From Pseudomonas sp. IPO3778 (GTDB lineage: Bacteria > Pseudomonadota > Gammaproteobacteria > Pseudomonadales > Pseudomonadaceae): 34,650 nucleotides of DNA. The translations under genes and the position numbers were made by a program. The stretch is taken from positions 516-35,165 of the forward strand of contig NZ_JACARC010000055.1 in NCBI RefSeq assembly GCF_013386825.1, in the 5' to 3' direction. Shown here piece by piece: positions 17,069-24,494 of this stretch. Every line of letters starts with the position of its first letter. Positions within the stretch are counted from its first letter, which is position 1. The notes beneath the pieces are model-generated. The model worked only from the letters and a program-made list of their open reading frames with translations. It did no database searches and was not told the DNA's origin.

Positions 17069-17093
17069 CTGAAATACACACCATGTGTTTCAG
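17069..17093 (+). other. Spacer stem-loop between the two tRNA pairs
   Basis: CTGAAA pairs with TTTCAG, continuing as CAC/GTG after a two-base bulge, with a five-base loop, six bases before the second tRNA-Glu. No new promoter is evident in the 104-base spacer (16996-17099). The hairpin may therefore help process a single four-tRNA precursor. Confidence 0.4.
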
Positions 17094-17099
17094 TAGCGT

Positions 17100-17175
17100 G
17101 TCCCCTTCGTCTAGTGGCCTAGGACACCGCCCTTTCACGGCGGTAACAGGGGTTCGAGTCCCCTAGGGGACGCCA
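17100..17175 (+). tRNA. tRNA-Glu: tRNA-Glu (anticodon TTC), copy 2
   Basis: Identical over its full 76 bases to the copy at 16840, exactly 260 bases downstream. CCA is encoded and only three bases separate it from the second tRNA-Gly. Confidence 0.97.
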
Positions 17176-17178
17176 TTT

Positions 17179-17254
<76 letters not shown>

Positions 17255-17263
17255 TATTTAACG

Positions 17264-17295
17264 AAAACGCCGATCAGCAATGATCGGCGTTTTTG
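17264..17295 (+). terminator. Intrinsic terminator of the tRNA operon
   Basis: AAAACGCCGATCA / TGATCGGCGTTTT form a 13-bp stem with a GCAA tetraloop, followed by a T-rich tail. This is a textbook Rho-independent terminator right after the last tRNA. Confidence 0.9.
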
Positions 17296-17353
17296 TTTGT
17301 GGGTTTTTTGTGGGCCGGGGCGCAACGCCTGGACCCACGCCGCACCTGAATCC

Positions 17354-17899
17354 CTAGAAGTTATCCATCGCGTGGCACATCGACAGCCTTCCCGACGGCG
17401 TCGGTTCAATCGGGTTCCACCGTTCGGCACCCTTCGGCAGTTCCGCCAGCTCGAACGCACAACTGCGGGACAGGGATGCGCGCACCATGTAATCCATGTC
17501 GGGCTTGGGGATAAAGGTCATGGTGTTGAAACATTGCCGCCCAACGTTCGGTAACCCAAGGTAATGAAAGGCGATGGGCGTGTTTGCCGGGATCACCAGT
17601 TCGGACGACACTGCACCGTCCCACGTATAAATCGGCCCCGGCATCCCCAGGCTTGCGCCATTACGGTCGGCGAAGCCCGATTTTGCCGACACCATCACGC
17701 CGGCGCCGGGGACATTCCAGTCCAGGCAATCGCGCCCGGGCACCGCGCGCACCATGCCGTCGCTGATAATGCGCAAGCGCGCCGTCTCGGCGGACGGCGC
17801 CGCCGTATAGGCGGTGTTGAGGGAGCGGACGTTGTACACCTGGCCACAGCCGGTGAGCAGTATCAGGAACAGGGCGGGGGCAACCCGTAACGCCCTCAT
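17354..17899 (-). CDS. Uncharacterised lipoprotein, downstream partner of a coupled pair
   Basis: A 181-residue protein with a lipoprotein signal peptide: RVAPALFLILLTGC, lipobox LTGC with the lipidated Cys at about residue 18. I do not recognise the mature domain. It contains several cysteines (RDCLDW, RQCFNTM, SRSCAFEL, SMCHAM) that could form disulphides, and a beta-rich pattern. Its ATG overlaps the stop of the upstream lipoprotein gene (ATGA), so the two are made together. Residue +2 after the Cys is Gly, so outer-membrane sorting is likely. It converges with the tRNA cluster, about 60 bases from its terminator. Confidence 0.7.
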   Translation of the reverse strand: MRALRVAPALFLILLTGCGQVYNVRSLNTAYTAAPSAETARLRIISDGMVRAVPGRDCLDWNVPGAGVMVSAKSGFADRNGASLGMPGPIYTWDGAVSSELVIPANTPIAFHYLGLPNVGRQCFNTMTFIPKPDMDYMVRASLSRSCAFELAELPKGAERWNPIEPTPSGRLSMCHAMDNF

Positions 17900-18222
17900 G
17901 ACGGGCGGCAGTTCTGGCTGACCGACAACTGCGGTGCCGGCTCAAAGCTCACGTGCTGCAAGCCATCGGCGCCCTGGAAGATGAAGTACTTGGAGCGACA
18001 ATCCTTGAACATCGCCGAATACCCCTCGGCGCGGAATCCTTTCCCGTCGACCTGCTTGGTCACCGTATTGTTGCGGCTGACCACGGCAAGCACGTGCTCG
18101 TAGCTGTCACCCATCTTCACCCCCGGTTCACCGGTGGTGGTCATTGAGTTGGCGCAACCGCCGAGGCCGATGACCGCCCAAACCAGCGCGGCACCGCACA
18201 GTCCTTTGCGTGTGTTGTTCAT
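17896..18222 (-). CDS. Small uncharacterised lipoprotein, upstream partner of a coupled pair
   Basis: A 108-residue protein with signal peptide LCGAALVWAVIGLGGC; the lipidated Cys is in the lipobox LGGC. The mature part (GVKMGDSYEHVLAVV, then CRSKYFIFQ and LSVSQNC) resembles small BamE/SmpA-like or DUF envelope lipoproteins only in size and the MGDSYEHVL helix; I make no family call. ATG at 18222 is preferred because GGAGA lies just upstream; an in-frame start at 18315 would bury the signal peptide. It overlaps the next lipoprotein by four bases. A gap of 117 bases separates it from the HKD enzyme gene upstream. Confidence 0.68.
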   Translation of the reverse strand: MNNTRKGLCGAALVWAVIGLGGCANSMTTTGEPGVKMGDSYEHVLAVVSRNNTVTKQVDGKGFRAEGYSAMFKDCRSKYFIFQGADGLQHVSFEPAPQLSVSQNCRPS

Positions 18223-18339
18223 CCCTGTTCTCCATCCATGAGTGATGCAGGGTTGGTCAGCGCAAACGCGAAAAAGTGCAACATTGATATCTGGCAATGT
18301 GACATCGCCCGTCAATTCACGGCGTTTGCGGGCTGCGTG

Positions 18340-19557
18340 TCAAGGCTTGCCCGGATGCGGCTGCGGGTACTCGCTGGTCACTGCCAGTGGTTTGGCATAT
18401 GGCCCATCCCACAGCTGTTCATGTAAATCTCCCACACGCTTGGCCATCGCTTCATTGCGCATCACCACTTCCAGGTTGCGCGAGTTATCCAGATAGCCGC
18501 CCAGCCAGTTACTGGTGCCTACCCAGGCCACTTGCCCGTCAATCTCCATGGTCTTGCTGTGGATCACCCGCGCATAAGGAATAAATCCTTGCTTGGCCTC
18601 AGGCAGGGTCACGATCCTGACCTCGACATTCGGCAGCACCGCGAGGCTTTTCAGGTACGGCAATTCCAGCGCTTCGGTGTTCCAGTTGGACACCATCAAC
18701 TTGATCGACACCCCGCGCGCTGCCGCCGCACGCACTGCGTTGTCGATCACTGCATAGTAAGGCCGGGTTCTGTCGGGCCCGTAGGACAGTGGCGCGTAGT
18801 CCAGCAGTTGTACCCGCACTTCCTTTTTCGCCTCGCCGAGCAGGCGCGGCAGCTCCAGCTGTGAATCACCCACCCCCGGCGGGTTGTAACGCTGCGGGCT
18901 GGCGACCAGGTAGTTGCCGGTGCGCGCAGGTAGAGCGCCCGGGGCGGGCAGGGCGACGGGTTTGTTATCGGTCAGTGCCGCCTGGGCTTGCCAGTCCTGT
19001 TCAAAGATCGCCTGGGTCTGGGCGACGACGTTGGCATCGCTGATCAACAGCCCGGTTTCGTGGATATGTTCCAGGGAGCGCCAGTCGAAGTTCTGGCTGC
19101 CGATAAACGCCTGCTTGCCGTCCACCACCATGTATTTGGCGTGGATGATCCCGTCGCTCAGCTTGCCGTAGGGCAGAATGCGGAAGGTCAGGTTGGGAAT
19201 GGCTTTCAGGCGTTCCAGGGTCGAGGCTTCCGACAACCGCACGCCTTTTTCTTCCAGCAGGAAGCGAATTTTCACGCCGCGTTTGCCGGCGGCTTCCAGG
19301 TGCTCGATCACCTTGTCCATCACTGAACCAGGATGATCGGCCGCGTAAAACTGGCCGATGTCGATGCGGCTTTTCGCGCCGTCGAACAGTTCGATCCACA
19401 CGGGACCGGGTTGGCGCAGGTCGGCTGTGCCCAGTTCGGTATCCACCGGCACGGTGTGCACCAACTCAAACCCCGGAATTGAAAAGTCCGCCTGGGCCAG
19501 CGGACTGAGGAGCAGGCCTGCAAGGCCGGCAATACGTAACTTCAACGATAGGGACAT
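18340..19557 (-). CDS. Exported phospholipase D-like (double HKD) enzyme
   Basis: A 405-residue protein with a Sec signal peptide (LKLRIAGLAGLLLSPLAQA, then DFSIPG), so the enzyme is periplasmic or secreted. Two HKD motifs are complete: HAKYMVVD near residue 139 (then GSQNFDWRS) and HSKTMEID near residue 330 (then GTSNWLGG). These are the two catalytic halves of the PLD superfamily, which cleaves phosphodiesters such as phospholipids or nucleic acids. ATG at 19557 is chosen because of the signal peptide and a GAGG upstream; a longer in-frame start would bury it. It follows exbB in the same direction, but an intrinsic terminator (19574-19603) lies between. Phospholipase, nuclease and transferase activities are all possible. 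Confidence 0.87.
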   Translation of the reverse strand: MSLSLKLRIAGLAGLLLSPLAQADFSIPGFELVHTVPVDTELGTADLRQPGPVWIELFDGAKSRIDIGQFYAADHPGSVMDKVIEHLEAAGKRGVKIRFLLEEKGVRLSEASTLERLKAIPNLTFRILPYGKLSDGIIHAKYMVVDGKQAFIGSQNFDWRSLEHIHETGLLISDANVVAQTQAIFEQDWQAQAALTDNKPVALPAPGALPARTGNYLVASPQRYNPPGVGDSQLELPRLLGEAKKEVRVQLLDYAPLSYGPDRTRPYYAVIDNAVRAAAARGVSIKLMVSNWNTEALELPYLKSLAVLPNVEVRIVTLPEAKQGFIPYARVIHSKTMEIDGQVAWVGTSNWLGGYLDNSRNLEVVMRNEAMAKRVGDLHEQLWDGPYAKPLAVTSEYPQPHPGKP

Positions 19558-19573
19558 AAGCGCCTCATGGGGC

Positions 19574-19603
19574 AAAAAAAGGCGGGCGCATGTGGCGCCC
19601 GCC
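19574..19603 (-). terminator. Intrinsic terminator between exbB and the PLD-like gene
   Basis: On the minus strand GGCGGGCGC / GCGCCCGCC form a 9-bp GC stem with a five-base loop, directly followed by seven Ts. It begins about 10 bases after the exbB stop and ends 16 bases before the PLD-like ATG. It should end most exbD-tonB-receptor-exbB transcripts, so the PLD-like gene needs read-through or its own promoter inside exbB. Confidence 0.8.
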
Positions 19604-19612
19604 CCGGGAAGA

Positions 19613-20260
19613 TCACGCCGTGCGGCTGTGCAGCGGCGTCGGCACCAGATGTGGCACTTCACCCTGTACGCGAGCACCGGTTGCAGCGCGGATCAGCAGG
19701 ATTTTCAGCTGGTCGTTGATGCGTTCCAGGCTGTCCTGGAAGAAGTTGTGGAACACCACGCAGAACAGGGCGATGGCGATACCCAGGCCAGTGGCGAACA
19801 AGGCCGTACCGATGCCACCGGAAATCTGGCCTGGGTCGGACACACCGGCACTGGCCAGCGCCTTGAAGGTGTCGATGATGCCGAGGATGGTCCCCAGTAG
19901 GCCGAGCAACGGCGCGGCGGTGGTGATGGTTTCGATGATCCACAGGCTGCGGGACAGCGGCGCGCGGGTCTTGAGGTACTGGGTTTCGATTTCGTCGTCC
20001 AGGTCCTTGCGTGAGCCGTGGGAAGCCTTCTGCGCCAGGACCGGCAACACCATGCTCAGCGGCAGGCTGTCACGGCGGGTCAGGCTTTGCGGCAGGTCAC
20101 GCTCGCTGTGCACGTTGGCGCCCAGCACGTCAGTCAGCGCACGGGCCTGGCGGCGCACGTAGGCGAAGTAGAGGCCGCGTTCGATGGTGATGAAGATCGC
20201 AATCGCCAGCGCGGCGTACATCACATAAAAGGTGATTTGGTGAAGCAGGTCCATGTCCAT
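19613..20260 (-). CDS. exbB: ExbB/TolQ/MotA-family proton-channel subunit
   Basis: A 215-residue inner-membrane protein with the ExbB three-helix layout: TM1 near residues 8-28 (FYVMYAALAIAIFITIERG), TM2 near 108-128 (TITTAAPLLGLLGTILGIIDTF) and TM3 near 148-170 (ALFATGLGIAIALFCVVFHNFF). The GLLGTILG and ATGLGIAIAL segments are the family pore-lining motifs. It forms the proton-driven motor with ExbD that powers TonB. It lies 17 bases after the receptor gene, an unusual place because exbB normally precedes exbD. A dedicated role for the linked receptor is inferred from context. Confidence 0.92.
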   Translation of the reverse strand: MDMDLLHQITFYVMYAALAIAIFITIERGLYFAYVRRQARALTDVLGANVHSERDLPQSLTRRDSLPLSMVLPVLAQKASHGSRKDLDDEIETQYLKTRAPLSRSLWIIETITTAAPLLGLLGTILGIIDTFKALASAGVSDPGQISGGIGTALFATGLGIAIALFCVVFHNFFQDSLERINDQLKILLIRAATGARVQGEVPHLVPTPLHSRTA

Positions 20261-20277
20261 GATCTATAGCCTCGCAG

Positions 20278-22560
20278 TTAGAAATTCGCTTCCAGGGAAA
20301 CCGTGACGGTACGGTCCAGGCCAACGATGTAGGCCGGGTCGCCATCGCGGAAACCGCTGTAGCTCGCCGAGTTGGTCTTGGTGGTGTACACGCCGTCCAG
20401 GTACTTCTTGTCGAACAGGTTGTCGACGTTCAGGCGCAGGGTGGCGTCCTTGACCACTTTCTTGTCCACCGGCAGGTAGATACCGGCGCCAAGGTTGAAA
20501 ATGGTCCGGGCGGAGATGGCCTCGTCGTTGGTCAGGTCGCCATAGAGCTTGCTGGTGAACTTGCCGCCGAAGGTGCCGTAGAAGCGCCCGTCGTCATACC
20601 CGATGTTCGCCGCGAGCATGTTCTTCGGCACGTTGGCGAACTGTTTGCCGCTGGTGGGCAATACGATCGGCTTGCCGGCGCTGAAGACGGTCAGGTCGTC
20701 CTGCTGCTCGGAACTGGTATAGGTGTAGGAGGTGTAGTAGTTGAAGTTGTGCGGCAGTTTGCCGCTCCACTCCAGCTCCAGGCCTTTGTTGATGACGGTG
20801 CCGGCGTTGATGTCGGCGGAGTCGCCATTGCTGTCCAGGGAGGTGAGCTGGCGATTCTTGAACTGCATGTAGAACAGCGTGGCGGCGAGGGTGCTGTCTT
20901 CGCCGGTGTAGCGCCAGCCCAGTTCCTGGTTCCAGCTGAGTTCCGGCTTGGAGTCGAGGGAGCCCACGCCCTTGTCGTACAGCACGTAGTTTTGCGGAAT
21001 GCGCATGTTGCGCGACAGGCTGTAGAACAACTGGTCACGCTCGTCGAGCTGGTATTTCAGGCCGGCGTTGGGCAGCAATTTGTTGTAGGTCTGGCTGGCC
21101 TTGCCCGGTTGTTCGGTGAGGCTGCCATGGTTGGTGCCGTCACGCTCCACGTTCATGAAGGCCAGGCCGCCGATCAACGTCCAGTCGGAGTTGATGTACC
21201 AGGTGTCCTGGGTCCAGACTTTTTGCGCCGGGGTCACGGTGTAGCGGTCGCGGCCCTGCACGGTGTTGCCGTTGGCGTCGACCACGGAGCTGCCGTCTGG
21301 CCAGGTGTCGCTCGGCTTGCCGTTGTTCTTGAGGGCAATGAACGGTTGGGTCTGGCTTTGGCGGGCGCGTTCGTACCAGTAGCCGAATTGCAGGCTGTGG
21401 TCGCCCAGGTCCCAGTTCAGCTTGGTGGTGATGCCCGGGCGCCAGGTCTGGGTGCGCGAAGGGCGGTAGTAGACGCCGGTGGTCGCGGAGCCGTCGGCGT
21501 TGTATTGGGCCTGCGTCGGCAGGTTGCCGAGGTCGAACACGCCGCCTTTGTTCGAGCCACTGTTCAGCGCATAAGCGGAGGAGCCTACGCCGCTGCCGTT
21601 GCCGTAGTAGTAATACGGGATCACCGACAGGGACAGGTTGTCGCTCAGCTTGTACTGGGTGTTGAGCACGGCGGTAAAGGTCTGGAACGGGTTCTGCGCC
21701 AGGTCGTAGTAGCTGCTGACCTTGCCGTTGGCGCCCACTGCCGGTGTTGCCGGGTACGGGTCGTATTTGCGGCCGTACTGCTGGAATTGGGATTTGGTTA
21801 ACTGGCTGTAACTGTTGTTGTCCTGCTCGTGGTACTTGAGGATCAGGTTGGCGGTGTTGCCGTTGCCGGCGTCGAAGAAACTGTTCCACTCCACCTTGTC
21901 GGCGCGCACGGCACCTGAACCGCGCCACATCTGGCCTTCGGTGTGGGAGGCCGACAGCCAGTTGCTCAAGCCGTTGACTTCGCCGGTGTTGAGGCGGGCG
22001 AAGGTCTTGAAGGTGCCGTTGCTGCCGGCCACTTGTTTGACGAAGGCACCGGTTTCCTTGGTGGGGCGAATGGTCACGATGCCGATGTTGCCGCCGCTGG
22101 AACCGATGTGCGGGCCGTCGGCTTCAGAAGAACCCTGGGTCACGAAAATCTGGTCGATGTTTTCCGGGTCGCCCAGCAGGTTGGAGTACAACGCGTAGTT
22201 GCCGGAGTCGTTGATCGGCATGCCGTCCACCGACATACCCACCTGGTCGGAGTTCATGCCGCGCATGGTGAAGCGAAAACCCGAGAGGCCGGTGTTGTCT
22301 TCGCTGGAGATGTTCAGCCCCGGCGTGTACTTGAGCTTGTCGATGGCGTTGCCGGTGGCGGTCTGCTTGTCCAACGCTTCCTTGGTGATGGTCGAACGGC
22401 CCTTGGCGCTCTCTTCCTGGACCATGTAACCGCCCCCCGCGGTTGCCTTGCCCTGTACCCCAATGGTCCCGACGTCACTGTCGCTGGTGTCTGCCATGAC
22501 CACTCCATGGGTCATGCTCGTCGCGGCAACGAGTGCCAGATGAATCCGGGTGAACTTCAT
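20278..22560 (-). CDS. TonB-dependent outer-membrane receptor
   Basis: A 760-residue receptor. The signal peptide ends around VVMADTSD, followed by a TonB-box-like DVGTIGVQGKA. The plug domain includes LKYTPGLNISSEDNTGLSGFRFTMRG-type sequence (split here over residues about 80-105), VGMSVDGMPIND and a GSSGGNIGIVTIRPT segment. The beta-barrel contains NRQLTS, KGLELEWSG and the closing LRLNVDNLFDKKYLDG, and the last residue is Phe as required for outer-membrane insertion. ATG at 22560 is preferred to the adjacent GTG. It sits between tonB and exbB. No siderophore genes or FecI/FecR-type regulators are near, and no N-terminal signalling extension is present. The substrate is unknown; a phosphate-containing molecule is an inference from neighbours. 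Confidence 0.93.
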   Translation of the reverse strand: MKFTRIHLALVAATSMTHGVVMADTSDSDVGTIGVQGKATAGGGYMVQEESAKGRSTITKEALDKQTATGNAIDKLKYTPGLNISSEDNTGLSGFRFTMRGMNSDQVGMSVDGMPINDSGNYALYSNLLGDPENIDQIFVTQGSSEADGPHIGSSGGNIGIVTIRPTKETGAFVKQVAGSNGTFKTFARLNTGEVNGLSNWLSASHTEGQMWRGSGAVRADKVEWNSFFDAGNGNTANLILKYHEQDNNSYSQLTKSQFQQYGRKYDPYPATPAVGANGKVSSYYDLAQNPFQTFTAVLNTQYKLSDNLSLSVIPYYYYGNGSGVGSSAYALNSGSNKGGVFDLGNLPTQAQYNADGSATTGVYYRPSRTQTWRPGITTKLNWDLGDHSLQFGYWYERARQSQTQPFIALKNNGKPSDTWPDGSSVVDANGNTVQGRDRYTVTPAQKVWTQDTWYINSDWTLIGGLAFMNVERDGTNHGSLTEQPGKASQTYNKLLPNAGLKYQLDERDQLFYSLSRNMRIPQNYVLYDKGVGSLDSKPELSWNQELGWRYTGEDSTLAATLFYMQFKNRQLTSLDSNGDSADINAGTVINKGLELEWSGKLPHNFNYYTSYTYTSSEQQDDLTVFSAGKPIVLPTSGKQFANVPKNMLAANIGYDDGRFYGTFGGKFTSKLYGDLTNDEAISARTIFNLGAGIYLPVDKKVVKDATLRLNVDNLFDKKYLDGVYTTKTNSASYSGFRDGDPAYIVGLDRTVTVSLEANF

Positions 22561-22584
22561 CACTGTCGTCCTGGTGGTGTGTGC

Positions 22585-23319
22585 TTATTGCACGCTGTAG
22601 TTGAAGGTGGCGGTGAAGCGCTGCTCGTTACGTCCACCGAAGGCTTGTTCGGGGAACGGTTTCACCTGCTTGATACGGCGCAGGCTGTTGGTGGCGGCCC
22701 GGTTGAGTAGCATGCTCGGCGCCGGGGTCTGGATCCCGGCGTCGAGGACGCGGCCTTGGCGGTCCACCATTAACCAGACCACCACCTCGCCACTCGGGCG
22801 TTCGAGGGACGCCTGGCGCCCGGTGGGGTATTGCTTGTACGTGTCCAGCTCGTTGCGCAAACCTTTGAGGTAGCCGCCTTCAAGTGCCTGGCCGTCGACT
22901 TTCGGCGGCGCGGGTGGAGCGGTGGGGGCCGGCGTGGGGGCGGCCGCGGCCTGCACAGGTTTGGCGGCCACCGGGGCTGGTGCGGGCGTTGGCGTTGGCT
23001 TGGCGGCCACGGGTTTGGGCACCGGTTTTGGCTTGGGCTCTGGTTTTGGCAGCGGCTTTGGCACCGGTTTGGGTGGCGGAGGCGGCGGGGCCGGCTCGGC
23101 TTCTTCGTCCTCGATCACCGGCGGCGGTGGCTCTTGCTCCACCACGGGTTCAGGCACCACTTCCGGCTCGGGCTCCACCAGGGCCAGTTCAACTGCCGAC
23201 TCGTCGTACTTCGGCTGGATTTTCAGGGGTTGGGACTGGATACCCAGTGCAATCAGCACCAGGGCGATCAGGGCCGGGACACTGCCCAGCAGCCGACGCG
23301 CACGAAACAAGGCATACAT
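22585..23319 (-). CDS. tonB: TonB-family energy transducer
   Basis: A 244-residue protein. One N-terminal transmembrane helix (residues about 12-28, VPALIALVLIALGI) is followed by a long periplasmic Pro/Glu/Lys-rich spacer (residues about 48-140, including runs of four and six prolines and KPxPKP repeats). A compact C-terminal TonB domain follows (LRNELDTYKQYP, GEVVVWLMVDRQGRVLDAGIQ, ATNSLRRIKQVKPFPEQ). It would couple ExbB/ExbD to the receptor's TonB box. The gene starts two bases after the exbD stop and ends 24 bases before the receptor, so it is certainly in the same unit. Confidence 0.93.
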   Translation of the reverse strand: MYALFRARRLLGSVPALIALVLIALGIQSQPLKIQPKYDESAVELALVEPEPEVVPEPVVEQEPPPPVIEDEEAEPAPPPPPPKPVPKPLPKPEPKPKPVPKPVAAKPTPTPAPAPVAAKPVQAAAAPTPAPTAPPAPPKVDGQALEGGYLKGLRNELDTYKQYPTGRQASLERPSGEVVVWLMVDRQGRVLDAGIQTPAPSMLLNRAATNSLRRIKQVKPFPEQAFGGRNEQRFTATFNYSVQ

Positions 23320-23321
23320 GA

Positions 23322-23729
23322 TCAGGACTTTTTCGTGGCGATGGAGACGGAGGTAAAGCCACCCAGGCGCAGGGTGTCCATCACCTCGACCAGGCGGGAC
23401 ACTTCCACGCCTTTATCGCTGTTGACGATGATCGTCGACTTGGTGTCAGGCTTCTCGCCGGCCTTGAGCGCAGGCACCAGCGCGTCGACGGTCATGTCCT
23501 TGCCATCGAGCTGCAGCTGACCTTCCAGACCCAGGGTCAAGATGAATTTATTTTGTGGCTTGAGCTGCTGTGAACTGCTGGCGCTCGGCAATTGTGTCTT
23601 CATGCCCAGGGCGGGAATCACGTTCAAACTCACCAGTACAAAAAACACCAAAAGGAACATCATCACGTCGATCATCGGGATCAGTTCGATGTGTGCCTTG
23701 CGCTTTTTGGGTTCATCCCAAGTTCTCAT
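23322..23729 (-). CDS. exbD: ExbD/TolR-family biopolymer transport subunit
   Basis: A 135-residue protein with a single N-terminal transmembrane helix. The essential pore Asp is in ELIPMIDVMMFLLVFFVLVS (residues about 15-35). The periplasmic domain (FILTLGLEGQLQLDGKDM to DTLRLGGFTSVSIAT) matches ExbD/TolR. It is the first gene of the minus-strand exbD-tonB-receptor-exbB unit. GGGGTAG precedes the ATG. The promoter must lie within 23730-23918, shared with the divergent acetyltransferase; this region is AT-rich in its middle but I see no clear -35/-10, Fur box or Pho box. Confidence 0.92.
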   Translation of the reverse strand: MRTWDEPKKRKAHIELIPMIDVMMFLLVFFVLVSLNVIPALGMKTQLPSASSSQQLKPQNKFILTLGLEGQLQLDGKDMTVDALVPALKAGEKPDTKSTIIVNSDKGVEVSRLVEVMDTLRLGGFTSVSIATKKS

Positions 23730-23918
23730 GCCGCTACCCCGTTGTTGATTAGGGGCGACACGCTAGCAACCAAAAATGACCGAATGGTTAACATTAATTT
23801 AAGCTTTTAAGGCTCTATTACGGCACTTTCAGGCAAGTGTTCGGATTATTTATGTACGTAATGAAACTGACACGGTGCGCGTACATTCTTGGAGAATTTA
23901 TTTCCAGAGCCGTCTGTC

Positions 23919-24494
23919 ATGAGCGTTGCGCTGCCTTTTTTATCTACCCCGCGACTGGTGTTGAAAGCGTTACACAAGGACCAGGCCGAGGTGCTTTGCG
24001 CCTTGGCCAACGGGCCGCTGATTGCCGAAAATACCGCGACTATCCCGTCGCCCTACACCCTTGAAGTGGCCAACGCTTTTATCGGCGAACTTGAAGAAAA
24101 GTATCGTTCGGGGATAGCGCTGGGCCTCGGCATTCACCTGCGGGAAACGGAGGCGTTCGTGGGGATGGTCAGCCTTCGCCTGTCGGCCAATCATCACAGT
24201 GGGCTGCTGGGTGGATGGATGGCGGCGCATTGCCGTGACCGTGGCTATGCCGCCGAAGCCGCCTGTGGGCTGATGCACTTTGGCTTCAGCGAATTGGCAT
24301 TGCACCGTATCGGAGGGCAGTGTTTTACCCGTAATAAAGCGTCTGCCCGGGTGATGGAGAAAATCGGCTTGCGTTACGAGGGCTGCCAGCCAGGCGCCTT
24401 CCTCAAGAATGGGGTCTATGAGGACCTGTCGATGTTCGGCGTATTGCACAAGGATTGGCAGAATCCGCTCGAATCCCGTGGGGCCTCGCGATGA
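23919..24494 (+). CDS. GNAT-family N-acetyltransferase (RimJ/RimL type)
   Basis: A 191-residue GNAT enzyme. It begins LSTPRLVLKALHKDQAE, the usual RimJ/RimL-like opening. The acetyl-CoA region is LGGWMAAHCRDRGYAAEAACGLMHFGFSELALHRI near residues 95-130, followed by NKASARVMEKIGLRYEG near 145. ATG at 23919 is chosen because it gives the family start; an upstream TTG at 23889 is possible, and no strong ribosome-binding site marks either. The stop overlaps the PhoD-like ATG (ATGA), so the two are translationally coupled, an unusual partnership. It could acetylate a protein N-terminus, amino group or small molecule. Confidence 0.85.
   Translation: MSVALPFLSTPRLVLKALHKDQAEVLCALANGPLIAENTATIPSPYTLEVANAFIGELEEKYRSGIALGLGIHLRETEAFVGMVSLRLSANHHSGLLGGWMAAHCRDRGYAAEAACGLMHFGFSELALHRIGGQCFTRNKASARVMEKIGLRYEGCQPGAFLKNGVYEDLSMFGVLHKDWQNPLESRGASR

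Noticed and set aside
18223..18339. TTGACG box on the minus strand upstream of the lipoprotein pair
   Set aside because: At 17 bases spacing the -10 is AGATAT, a poor match, so a promoter is possible but not supported.
23903..23931. Possible Pho box at CTGTCAT (23914-23920) upstream of the acetyltransferase/phoD pair
   Set aside because: Only one heptamer is present and no second copy lies 11 bases away on either side; it also overlaps the start codon. I could not support PhoB control from sequence.
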